Assembly: GCF_014705605.1 (NCBI RefSeq)
Contig: NZ_JACXIZ010000047.1
Coordinates: 1-62,431 of the forward strand
DNA length: 62,431 bases
Source of the DNA: Paenibacillus sabuli
Lineage (GTDB): Bacteria; Bacillota; Bacilli; Paenibacillales; Paenibacillaceae
Direction: 5' to 3'
The stretch's first letter is position 1. Every line of letters starts with the position of its first letter. The notes below the pieces were generated by a model, which saw nothing but the letters and a program-made list of their open reading frames with translations, searched no databases and was not told the origin of the DNA. Positions 30,960-38,859 of this stretch are shown one piece after another. The translations under genes were made by a program, and so were the position numbers.

Positions 30960-31622
30960 GCCGGCGGCAATCGCTTGCGCGATTTTCGTTTGACCGACAG
31001 GGGTCGTTAGCATTTGCCGGTCATTGACATTGCTGATGAACCCCATCTCGATAATGACGGCGGGCTGCTCGACACGACGCAGCAAATAGAAGGGCTTGCC
31101 AATGCGAGGCAGCCGGTCCGTCCTTTGCTGCGCGTTAAGCGCATCCTGCAAAAAAGAGGCGAGTAAATAGCTTTCGCCCTGGTCTTGATGCAAAATCAGG
31201 GGTCCCCGGGTACGGGCGTTGCGTGCCCAATTGACATGCAGACTGACCAGAAGCTTGGTGCGAAGCTCACGCGGAAGCTGACCGCGCTGCACCAGGTCGC
31301 GGTTGTGGCGCGAGCGGCTGGCGTGCCAGCGATTCTCGTCGCTGAGTGCGTAGTCGCCGGTCCGGTTCATGATCGCGGTCAAGCCGTGCGCGCGCAGCAG
31401 CAGGTAGAGCTTGCCGGCAACCGCCAGATTGATGTCTTTCTCGAGCGTAGCTCCGGCGAAGGTGCCGCCGTCGATTCCGCCGTGCCCGACATCGATCAGA
31501 ATTTCCGCTTCCGGAAGCGCCCGGTGGTATTCGGGTTCGGTGCGGGCGGCGCGCGCCGATGAGCGGTCGGTCAGCAGGCAGGCGATGAATAGGAAGCAGC
31601 CTAGTAATCGTACAAGTCTCAC
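30927..31622 (-). CDS. cwlD: N-acetylmuramoyl-L-alanine amidase, CwlD-like
   Basis: This 231-residue protein starts at a GTG with GGGAGG 8 bases upstream. A signal peptide/anchor (residues 3-20) precedes an Amidase_3 domain. Zinc ligands and catalytic residues are visible as His47 (DVGHGG), Glu61 (ATLEKDINL), His129 (SLHVNW) and Glu192 (IIEMGFIS). CwlD in Bacillus is about 237 residues and acts in spore cortex, removing peptide side chains before muramic-delta-lactam is formed by a PdaA-type deacetylase. Notably a polysaccharide deacetylase gene overlaps this one by 33 bases tail to tail. CwlD identity is likely from size and organism, but another small sporulation amidase cannot be excluded. 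Confidence 0.85.
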   Translation of the reverse strand: MRLVRLLGCFLFIACLLTDRSSARAARTEPEYHRALPEAEILIDVGHGGIDGGTFAGATLEKDINLAVAGKLYLLLRAHGLTAIMNRTGDYALSDENRWHASRSRHNRDLVQRGQLPRELRTKLLVSLHVNWARNARTRGPLILHQDQGESYLLASFLQDALNAQQRTDRLPRIGKPFYLLRRVEQPAVIIEMGFISNVNDRQMLTTPVGQTKIAQAIAAGLRQYLTLAGN

Positions 31623-31772
31623 CTCGTGAGCCTCCCTTTATTCGCGTCGTCATTGCTTATATCCTGACACAAAAAGGGATGTGCTATGCATACGGTCACA
31701 AAGCGATCTTCCGTTTATGAAATCGGTCGCAATGGCAATACTGAAAAGAGGCAGCAAAAGAGGAGGGCAAGC

Positions 31773-31973
31773 ATGGCTAAAGAAGGCTCGGAATGGGTCA
31801 AATACATGACGAAGCGCGTCGCCACATATATGGATCTGCCAAGCGACGAACGGAAGGCGCGCAGGCAAGCGGCGCGCGTCAAGCGCGAACCGTGGCTGTC
31901 GCGCTGGTTCGGCATTGCGCCGCTTGGAATACGGCTCTGGTGGAGCCGGCGCAAGGGCAAGCGAAGCGGATGA
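31773..31973 (+). CDS. yqzE: YqzE-family small protein
   Basis: The ATG at 31773 with GAGGAGGG upstream gives 66 residues (Bacillus YqzE is about 60). The family pattern is visible: EWVKYMTKRVATYMDLP near the start, a basic middle and WLSRWFGIAPLGIRLWW near the end, the last forming one amphipathic or membrane-associated helix. The function is unknown. In Bacillus the gene lies just after the comG competence operon, in the same neighbourhood as yqhG and yqhH, which are also present here a few genes away. An upstream in-frame ATG at 31686 is not preferred. Confidence 0.78.
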   Translation: MAKEGSEWVKYMTKRVATYMDLPSDERKARRQAARVKREPWLSRWFGIAPLGIRLWWSRRKGKRSG

Positions 31974-32010
31974 AGTGGACCGCACCCCGCAAGGGGAAGC
32001 GGCCTATCGT

Positions 32011-32889
32011 TCAATCGAAAAACTGTCCGGTCGCCGCCAAAACCTCGGACGGGATCATACGCACGCCTTGTTGGTCCACCGCAAAATAGGAAACCTCTCC
32101 CCATACATGAGCCCCTATTGTCGGCCATACATAGCGTGCGCTGTCGCCATACGGCTCTGCGCTATACCATACCTTACGGCGCTGTTCCAGCAGGGACAGC
32201 GCTTCGTTCATGTCCTGCAGCGGCGTCTTGGTCAGCCAAGGAAAGCGGATGTAGGGGTCGAAGCTGGGGTTCAGCAGCGTGCGAGCCAGCTTGTCGTGTT
32301 CGTCCGCAGCGTAATCGCCGGACTTGTCCGCCCGCTTCGCGGACTGCGTCCATTGCCGGTCCTCGATCGGCAAATATTCGCCGCTTTTGGCGTCAAAGTA
32401 GTAAATCGCCCGGTTCGGCAGTGTGACGCGCCACACGGCCAGGAGCGGGCTCAGGTAGCGGCGCTCCACGCGCGCGTCTGCAGCCGAATAAGAAGGAATG
32501 AGTTCAAGCTGCACCATGGATCGGTACAGCGCCTGCTCGTCATATAGCGGTTGTCCGCCTGTGCCGTACTCGCCCAGCTTGTAGCCGCCGTCGGGCTTGG
32601 CTTGTACGACGAGGTAACCGACGACCTTGTCGTCGCTCGCAAGCTGAACGTACCAGCCGTGCAGGCCAGGACCGAGTGGCATGATTTCCTGCTTCGCCGT
32701 CTTCCAGGCTTCAAAACCCGGTTGTTTGGCAAGCTCGCTTGTCCAGCGGGCAACGGTATGTTCCAGCCGGCTCGGCTGGGCGGCTATGCTCGCCTCCTCC
32801 GGAGGCGAGCTGCTGCGAGCGGCATGCACGCTGCCCAGCGAGGTGAAGATCAGCACGGCTGCCGTGTAGACCGGCATCCATTTGCGCAT
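32011..32889 (-). CDS. Secreted protein of unknown function, 292 residues
   Basis: I do not recognise a named domain. The start at 32889 (MRKWMPVYTA) is preferred because GAAGGTGGA lies upstream, whereas the ATG at 32916 has no site. A signal peptide spans residues about 5-24 (cleavage near VHA). The mature part has a LGPGLHGWYVQLASDDKVVGYLVVQA segment followed by beta strands (PNRAIYYFDAKSGEYLPIEDR) and a C-terminal WGEVSYFAVDQQGVRMIP. The strand content with a central YYFDAKSGEYL hairpin suggests a PepSY-like or Cystatin-like fold; that is a guess. It ends convergently with yqzE 38 bases away. Confidence 0.65.
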   Translation of the reverse strand: MRKWMPVYTAAVLIFTSLGSVHAARSSSPPEEASIAAQPSRLEHTVARWTSELAKQPGFEAWKTAKQEIMPLGPGLHGWYVQLASDDKVVGYLVVQAKPDGGYKLGEYGTGGQPLYDEQALYRSMVQLELIPSYSAADARVERRYLSPLLAVWRVTLPNRAIYYFDAKSGEYLPIEDRQWTQSAKRADKSGDYAADEHDKLARTLLNPSFDPYIRFPWLTKTPLQDMNEALSLLEQRRKVWYSAEPYGDSARYVWPTIGAHVWGEVSYFAVDQQGVRMIPSEVLAATGQFFD

Positions 32890-33052
32890 CACAATGGTTT
32901 CCACCTTCTTTAACATAATTTTGTCTTATAAGATGCCAGCAACGTCCATTCTACCAAAGCCGACAAGCGAAGACTGGTGGATGGTGTCGCGCGAGCGGCC
33001 GGGTTGCGCTTCTATTTTTGACGTCAGGCTGCGAACGTTGTCCGATTCTCGT

Positions 33053-34024
33053 TCACTGAATGCCGCTCAGATGAAAGATGCCGCAATTGATGACGGAAAC
33101 CGTCACGCGTGGGCGATACTGCCAATCGATCTCATGCGCTCTGGCCCGATACTGGGCTTCGATCTCCGGGCGTCGCTCCTCCTCGACCGATTCGAGCAGA
33201 GGCTCGTAGTAGAGCTTAACCAGCTCTTGTTCCTCGGCGAAGCGGGAGGCGGCCTGATCCGCCCAACTATAGTCGTAAGTACGCAGCTTGCGCTCCAGCG
33301 CTTGCTCGGCGAGCGCGGCGGCGCGGCGCACCGTCACGGCGCTGCGGGCGAGATGGATATTAGGCGGCAGTCGGGGCGTCATGCGCAATCCGGACAGCTT
33401 GTCTTGGAATTGCTCCTCGCACTGACCGGTGGCGAGCGAGACGCCGATAGCGTGAATTTCCTCGCGCTTGCGGTCGCAGTGCAAGGATACCTTGAAATTT
33501 ACGCCGAGCCACGGGGTGTACGCCTGCGATGCGAAGGGGTCGCGTTCGCGCTCCTGCGGGGTCTCGAACAAACAGACATACGAGCCGTCCTGCGCAGCCG
33601 CTTCGAACATTTGCTCCAGCCGCCGGGAGCCGAAATACAGGTCCTCCCGCGGCATGCGCGCCTGCTGCAGCGCGCCGCGCGGCACGAAGCCGAGTGAGCG
33701 TCCAAGCGCGGTTTCAGCTGCCTTGTCTTGGGTCTGCTCTTGATCGTCGCCCGTCCGATTACTCGGCTCGGCAGCAGGCTTGCTCTCCGCCTCTTCCTTC
33801 ATTTTGTCGTAGCGCGGCTTGTCGGTGACAAATATAAACGTCATCGTCTCCGGCTCTGCACCAGTCCGATCGACAAAGCTCCAGTAATAAGTTCGGCCCG
33901 TTAACCTGCGGTCGGCCTGGGGTGACAGCTTGACTTGCAAGTGAGCGGGCGACTTCTCGATAATCCGGCTTCCGGTCGATTCCATGTACTGCTGGACAAA
34001 GCGGTGCACCTGCTTTGTATTCAT
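33053..34024 (-). CDS. yqhG: YqhG-family protein
   Basis: This 323-residue cytosolic protein matches YqhG of Bacillus: an opening VHRFVQQYMESTGSRIIEKSP, a LTVKLSP-like strand (HLQVKLSP), FVDRTGAEPETMTFIF and a C-terminal helical half containing ALERKLRTYDYSW and EEELVKLYYEPL-like charged helices. The function is unknown. The ATG overlaps the helicase stop in an ATGA (4 bases), so it is translationally coupled to yqhH, the same pairing found in Bacillus. An extra acidic/Gln-rich insertion (residues about 75-105) distinguishes it from shorter homologues. Confidence 0.85.
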   Translation of the reverse strand: MNTKQVHRFVQQYMESTGSRIIEKSPAHLQVKLSPQADRRLTGRTYYWSFVDRTGAEPETMTFIFVTDKPRYDKMKEEAESKPAAEPSNRTGDDQEQTQDKAAETALGRSLGFVPRGALQQARMPREDLYFGSRRLEQMFEAAAQDGSYVCLFETPQERERDPFASQAYTPWLGVNFKVSLHCDRKREEIHAIGVSLATGQCEEQFQDKLSGLRMTPRLPPNIHLARSAVTVRRAAALAEQALERKLRTYDYSWADQAASRFAEEQELVKLYYEPLLESVEEERRPEIEAQYRARAHEIDWQYRPRVTVSVINCGIFHLSGIQ

Positions 34025-35799
34025 GGTCTCACCTCCACGGATTGACTCGCGCCGTCGAGCAGCGCCTGCAAGGCGGCCCGGTCCTCCGTCGCATTGTCTT
34101 GATGCTCGCGCAGCTCGCCGAGTGTGTCGCCGAGCGCGTCGAAGCGGTGCCGCAGTTCCTCCGAACCGCGAGACTCCAACGCCAGCTTGGCGATCTGCTT
34201 CTCCATCTCGCCGCCATCCTTGTCGAGACGCTCCAGAATATGATCGAGCCCGCCGATAACCAGCTCGAACAGGTTGATTTTCTCATGCAGCAAATTGACG
34301 ATATGCTCCTCGATCGTACCCAATGTGCACAGGTTGTAAATCTTCACATCCTCGGTCTGTCCGAGCCTGTGCACGCGGCCGATCCGCTGCTCGACGCGCA
34401 TCGGATTCCAGGGAAGATCGAAGTTGATCATGTGATGGCAGAATTGCAGATTGATGCCCTCTCCGCCGGCCTCTGTCGCGATCAACACCTGGGCGCGCCC
34501 GCGAAACAGGTCCATCATCCAGTCTTTTTTGCCCCGGTTCATGCCGCCGCGATACGGCACGGCCACCAGGTTGTGGCTCCGAAAGTACTGCAGCAGCGCT
34601 TCCTGCGTCGCGCGGTATTCGGTGAACAGAATGAACTTTTCATCCGTCTGCTGAATCAGCTCGAGCGCTTTTTCCGCTTTGGTGTTGGCTGTGATGCCCC
34701 GGATGCACTCGACAATTCCCCAAATTTTAGCGCGAAGCGGAGAATCCTCGGCGGTTTTTTTGAAGAGATTGACCAGGGTCACGAACACCGCGTCACGGCT
34801 GCTGCATACCTCGCGCTGCAAGGTGACGAGCGACAGCATGCTCGTCAGATCGCCGCCGCTCTCGTCATAGCGCTCGCGCACGAAGGCGGTCACCGCGTCG
34901 TAGAGCGCCTGCTCCTCCTTTGAGAGGCGAAGCGGAATGTTGCGAACGATGCGCTTGGTGAAGCGGATGCCGCCGTCGCCTCGGCGATTGCGGATCATCA
35001 CGCCGGACAGCGCTTCCTGCAGCTGAGCTTCGTTTTTGGGCAGTCGCTTGTCGACCACAAAATTGGCTGCGAACTCGCGCTGCCCGCCCAATTGGCCGGG
35101 CTTAAGCAGGGTGATCAGATTGTAGAGCTCGTCCAGATCGTTTTGCACCGGCGTTGCCGTCAGCAGCAGGCAATATTTTTTTCGTAGCAACGTCACGAAC
35201 TGATAGTTGGAGGTCTTTTTGTTTTTAAGCTTGTGCGCCTCGTCAATAATAATCAGATCATAGTCGGTGCCCAGCAGCAGCTCGCGGTGCGGCTCGCGTT
35301 TGGCCGTGTCGATGGACGCCACGACGACGTCGTATTGCCACGTGTGCGCTTTTTTTTGCGCGACGGCGGCAATGCCGAATTTTTGGTTGAGCTCGCGGAC
35401 CCACTGCAGGACGAGCGAGGCCGGGACGAGGATCAAGGCCTTGCGTACCAGTCCGCGTACCAGGTATTCCTTCAGCACGAGACCGGCTTCGATGGTTTTG
35501 CCGAGACCGACCTCGTCAGCCAGGATGGCGCGGCCGCCCATCTCGTGCATCACCTTGGCTGCGGCCTCAATCTGATGCGGCATCGGCTCGAGGGCCGGCA
35601 GCACGCGCAGGCACTGGAGCTCGTCGAAAGAGGCGACGAGTCTGGCTTGTTCGGCTTCGTAAGCCAGCTTGTACATGCTCCAATCGTCCCAAGGCCCGTT
35701 GCGCTTGATGCGCTCTTGCAGCTGTTCCTGCCATTCGCGCTCGTAGCGCAGCTCGACGAGCGGATGAATGCGATGATTCGTACTGGCTTGTTCGGTCAT
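34021..35799 (-). CDS. yqhH: SNF2/DEAD-box family helicase YqhH
   Basis: This 592-residue protein is a single-stranded SNF2-type ATPase. Motif I ADEVGLGKTIEAG is at 94-106, motif II IIIDEAHKLKN near 182-192, LLLTATPVQN (motif III) near 211, and the second RecA-like domain has LFTEYRATQEALL, TEAGGEGINLQFCHHMINFDLPWNP and the motif VI RIGRVHRLGQ. It would translocate on DNA or RNA polymerase complexes, similar to RapA. An AAAGGAG site precedes the ATG. yqhG follows with a 4-base overlap. Bacillus YqhH is about 557 residues, so the length fits. Confidence 0.92.
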   Translation of the reverse strand: MTEQASTNHRIHPLVELRYEREWQEQLQERIKRNGPWDDWSMYKLAYEAEQARLVASFDELQCLRVLPALEPMPHQIEAAAKVMHEMGGRAILADEVGLGKTIEAGLVLKEYLVRGLVRKALILVPASLVLQWVRELNQKFGIAAVAQKKAHTWQYDVVVASIDTAKREPHRELLLGTDYDLIIIDEAHKLKNKKTSNYQFVTLLRKKYCLLLTATPVQNDLDELYNLITLLKPGQLGGQREFAANFVVDKRLPKNEAQLQEALSGVMIRNRRGDGGIRFTKRIVRNIPLRLSKEEQALYDAVTAFVRERYDESGGDLTSMLSLVTLQREVCSSRDAVFVTLVNLFKKTAEDSPLRAKIWGIVECIRGITANTKAEKALELIQQTDEKFILFTEYRATQEALLQYFRSHNLVAVPYRGGMNRGKKDWMMDLFRGRAQVLIATEAGGEGINLQFCHHMINFDLPWNPMRVEQRIGRVHRLGQTEDVKIYNLCTLGTIEEHIVNLLHEKINLFELVIGGLDHILERLDKDGGEMEKQIAKLALESRGSEELRHRFDALGDTLGELREHQDNATEDRAALQALLDGASQSVEVRP

Positions 35800-35893
35800 A
35801 GCGACTCCTTTCCAAATGAAGGAATTGGTTAGGTATAGTATGGCCGCAAACGCGACGAATCATAAGGGGGGGTCTTTCAACCGATAGAATTCC

Positions 35894-35918
35894 TACATAT
35901 TGAGGTGTATAATATGTA
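35894..35918 (+). promoter_or_regulatory. Palindrome around a TATAAT box upstream of nrdJ
   Basis: TACATATT (35894-35901) and AATATGTA (35911-35918) form a perfect 8-base inverted repeat with a 9-base gap, and a consensus TATAAT occupies 35908-35913. No good -35 box is seen 17 bases upstream. An operator overlapping the -10 box would suit repression, for example by NrdR, but the two-box NrdR arrangement is not evident. The intergenic region 35800-36001 also carries the start of the yqhH transcript on the other strand. Confidence 0.45.
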
Positions 35919-36001
35919 TTCAGACTAGATGTTGTGCGAGACGAGCTTGGAACGCGGGAATTGATTCTAGCACCGATTGTGGATCAAGGAGGATGCGGAC
36001 G

Positions 36002-38698
36002 ATGAAAACAAGCGGCACGTATCAACTGGAAGGCCTAAGCGAGAAAATATTTTTGGACCGTTACGCCTGGAAGCAAGCCGACCCGAGCGGCGCGGCCGTC
36101 GGCGACGTCGTGCTAGTCCTGACGAAGGACGACCCCAAATTTCCGACGAAGGAGGTAGGCGAAATCGTCGCGCGTAACGGCAGCGTGGTCCAGGTGCGCA
36201 CGCGCAGCGGCCAACTGGTGGAGTCAGAGGTCGAGAAACTGACGCTGACGGTTGAAAAAACGCCGGACGAGATGTGGGACCGCCTGGCAGCGGCGATGGC
36301 GGCCGTGGAAGACAGCGAGGCCAAGCGGGCGCAATGGATGGAGCGTTTTCGCTACATTCTCGACGATTGGAAGCTGGTGCCGGGCGGGCGGATCGCAGCG
36401 GGGGCGGGAGCGAGCGACGAGCTCACGCTGTTCAATTGCTATGTCATTCCGTCGCCCCACGACTCGCGCGGCGGCATCATGAATACGTTGACGGAGATGA
36501 CAGAGATCATGGCGCGCGGCGGAGGCGTCGGCATCAATCTGTCCTCGCTGCGCCCGCGGCGGGCGATCGTCGAGGGCGTCAACGGCTCGTCGAGCGGCTC
36601 GGTATCCTGGGGCGGCCTGTTCAGCTATACGACCGGACTGATCGAGCAAGGGGGCAGCCGCCGGGGCGCGCTCATGCTGATGATCAACGACTGGCATCCC
36701 GATCTGCTCGATTTCATCACGGTCAAGCAGACGATGGGTCTGGTCACCAACGCGAACCTGTCGGTCTGCGTCAGCAACGATTTTATGCGCGCGGTCCGAG
36801 AGGATCTCGAGTGGGAGCTGGTTTTTCCGGACACGAAGGACCCCGAATACGATACGCTCTGGGACGGCGATCTGGAGAAGTGGCGACAGTTGGGGAAAAA
36901 AGCGAATGTGTACAAAACGGTGCGCGCTCGCGAAGTCTGGCATACGATCATTCAATCGGCGTGGCGCACGGCCGAGCCGGGCGTGGTTTTCATGGAATAT
37001 TACAACCAGATGTCCAACAGCTGGTACTTTAATCCGATCATCTGCACCAATCCGTGCGGCGAGCAAGGCCTGCCCGGATGGGGCGTGTGCAATTTGTCCG
37101 CGCTTAATTTATCCAAGTTCTACGATGCCGACAAGCATGACGTTGATTGGGAGGAGCTGTCTCGGGTGACGCGCTATTCAGTGCGTTTTTTGGACAACGT
37201 CATTGATCGCACGCCGTATCATTTTCCGGAGAACGAGCGCAATCAAAAGCGCGAACGCCGCGTCGGGCTCGGCTCGATGGGGCTGGCGGAGCTGATGATC
37301 AAGCTGGAGATTCGCTATGGCAGCCCGGAATCGCTCGACTTCCTCGACAAGCTGTACGGCTTCATCGCCAAGGAATCGTACATGGCCTCCACGGAAATCG
37401 CCGCAGAGAAGGGTTCGTTCGAAGCATTCGATGCGGATAAGCTGCTGCAAAGCGGCTTCATGCGCAACCTGACCGGGTCCTTCCCGGAGGTGGGCGAGGC
37501 GGTGCGCAAGCGCGGCCTGCGCAATGTCACCGTGCTCACCCAGGCCCCGACCGGCAGTACCGGGACGATGGTTGGCACGTCGACCGGGATCGAGCCTTAC
37601 TTTGCGTTCGAATATTACCGTCAGAGTCGGCTCGGTCACGACAGGCAGTTCGTGCCGATTGCCCAGGAATGGAAGGAGCGCCATCCCGGCCAGCCCTTGC
37701 CGGCGTACTATGTGACGTCGATGGAGCTGTCGGCGATGGATCATATTCGCGTGCAAGCGGCGGTCCAGCGCTGGGTGGACAGCTCGATCTCCAAGACGGC
37801 CAATTGCCCGGCCGACTTCACCGTGGAACAGACGAAGCAACTGTACGAACTGGCCTTCGAGCTGGGCTGCAAGGGCGTGACGATCTACCGCGACGGCAGC
37901 CGCGACGTCCAGGTGCTCTCGACGAAGAAGGACGAGAATCCGGCGGAGGCGCTGGCCGAGCTGGAACGGCAGCAGGATACGCAGGTGACGGAGGCAGCGC
38001 AAAGCCCACATGCCGGAGGCGCGGCCGGGTCGGCCGATCTATCGGAGGCAGTCTCCGGGGCAGCGTCCGCGGCTCCGGGTCCGACGGATGCGCCGGAGGA
38101 GGCGACATCTACGGACATGGGGAGAGCCGCCCTCGCTGCCGAGCCGGTCTACTCGCCCGAGCGGCCTTACAAGCGCCGTCCCGAGGTAATGCGCGGCGCG
38201 ACGTACCGGATGGACACGCCGCTGGGCAAGGCGTACATCACGATCAACGACCTGGACGGCACGCCGGGCGAGATCTTCCTGAATGTCGGCAAGGCGGGCT
38301 CGGACGTCTTCGCGATGGCCGAGGCGCTCGGACGCGTCTGCTCGCTGTTCCTGCGCTATGGCGATCACGGCGACAAAGCACAGCTGCTCATTCACCATCT
38401 GCGCGGCATCGGCGGCTCGGGTGCGATCGGCTTCGGTCCGAAGCGAGTGGAATCGATTGCCGATGCGGTGGCCAAAGCGCTGGAGATGCACCTGGTGGCG
38501 GGCGCGATGGCGGCCACGGCGGAGCGAACGGCATTAGCCGATCGAGCGGAGGACAGGCGCGATGCCGATCCGGCCCCGCATGCGGCGGGCGCGCAACAGG
38601 CGGAGTCGCGCGACCTGTGCCCGGCCTGTGGCTCGGCTGCGCTGCTCAACATCGAAGGCTGCCGCACGTGCAGCAGCTGCGGATACAGCCGCTGTTAA
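36002..38698 (+). CDS. nrdJ: Adenosylcobalamin-dependent (class II) ribonucleotide reductase
   Basis: NrdJ reduces ribonucleotides to deoxyribonucleotides using a cobalamin-derived thiyl radical and needs no oxygen. The ATG at 36002 has AAGGAGG 8 bases upstream and gives 898 residues. Cys146 (TLFNCYVIP) and Cys363 (GVCNLSALNLS) form the redox pair, and Cys352 in NPCGEQ carries the radical, with the same 11-residue Cys352-Cys363 spacing as in known class II enzymes. QAPTGSTGTM lies near the C-terminal barrel. An Ala/Glu/Pro-rich linker (residues about 650-720) leads to a TSCPD domain (about 735-835) and a terminal zinc ribbon with CPACGS and CSSCGYSRC that probably relays electrons. The linker is longer than in many relatives. 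Confidence 0.95.
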   Translation: MKTSGTYQLEGLSEKIFLDRYAWKQADPSGAAVGDVVLVLTKDDPKFPTKEVGEIVARNGSVVQVRTRSGQLVESEVEKLTLTVEKTPDEMWDRLAAAMAAVEDSEAKRAQWMERFRYILDDWKLVPGGRIAAGAGASDELTLFNCYVIPSPHDSRGGIMNTLTEMTEIMARGGGVGINLSSLRPRRAIVEGVNGSSSGSVSWGGLFSYTTGLIEQGGSRRGALMLMINDWHPDLLDFITVKQTMGLVTNANLSVCVSNDFMRAVREDLEWELVFPDTKDPEYDTLWDGDLEKWRQLGKKANVYKTVRAREVWHTIIQSAWRTAEPGVVFMEYYNQMSNSWYFNPIICTNPCGEQGLPGWGVCNLSALNLSKFYDADKHDVDWEELSRVTRYSVRFLDNVIDRTPYHFPENERNQKRERRVGLGSMGLAELMIKLEIRYGSPESLDFLDKLYGFIAKESYMASTEIAAEKGSFEAFDADKLLQSGFMRNLTGSFPEVGEAVRKRGLRNVTVLTQAPTGSTGTMVGTSTGIEPYFAFEYYRQSRLGHDRQFVPIAQEWKERHPGQPLPAYYVTSMELSAMDHIRVQAAVQRWVDSSISKTANCPADFTVEQTKQLYELAFELGCKGVTIYRDGSRDVQVLSTKKDENPAEALAELERQQDTQVTEAAQSPHAGGAAGSADLSEAVSGAASAAPGPTDAPEEATSTDMGRAALAAEPVYSPERPYKRRPEVMRGATYRMDTPLGKAYITINDLDGTPGEIFLNVGKAGSDVFAMAEALGRVCSLFLRYGDHGDKAQLLIHHLRGIGGSGAIGFGPKRVESIADAVAKALEMHLVAGAMAATAERTALADRAEDRRDADPAPHAAGAQQAESRDLCPACGSAALLNIEGCRTCSSCGYSRC

Positions 38699-38720
38699 CG
38701 GATCGACGTGGTATAGAAGA

Positions 38721-38750
38721 AGCGCCGGCGGTAAGATCGTCGGCGCTTTT
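38721..38750 (+). terminator. Terminator after nrdJ
   Basis: AGCGCCG (38721-38727) pairs with CGGCGCT (38741-38747) around a short loop, followed by TTTGCTT. Confidence 0.8.
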
Positions 38751-38768
38751 GCTTATGTGAAAATTTCT

Positions 38769-38796
38769 TTGCTACAAAGTGCCTACGCGGTATACT
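38769..38796 (+). promoter_or_regulatory. Likely promoter of the first AraC-sensor gene
   Basis: TTGCTA (38769-38774) and TATACT (38791-38796) are spaced by 16 bases, about 65 bases before the ATG. Confidence 0.5.
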
Positions 38797-38802
38797 GTAT
38801 GT

Positions 38803-38816
38803 AGAAAGCGTTTACA
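38803..38816 (+). promoter_or_regulatory. cre-like site (CcpA) just after the -10 box
   Basis: AGAAAGCGTTTACA matches the Bacillus cre consensus TGWAARCGYTWNCW at 13 of 14 positions. It begins 6 bases after the -10 box, where bound CcpA would block transcription when glucose is present. Confidence 0.6.
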
Positions 38817-38859
38817 GTGAGTTGGATTCACATTATCGCTATGACCGAGGTGAGAGGTT

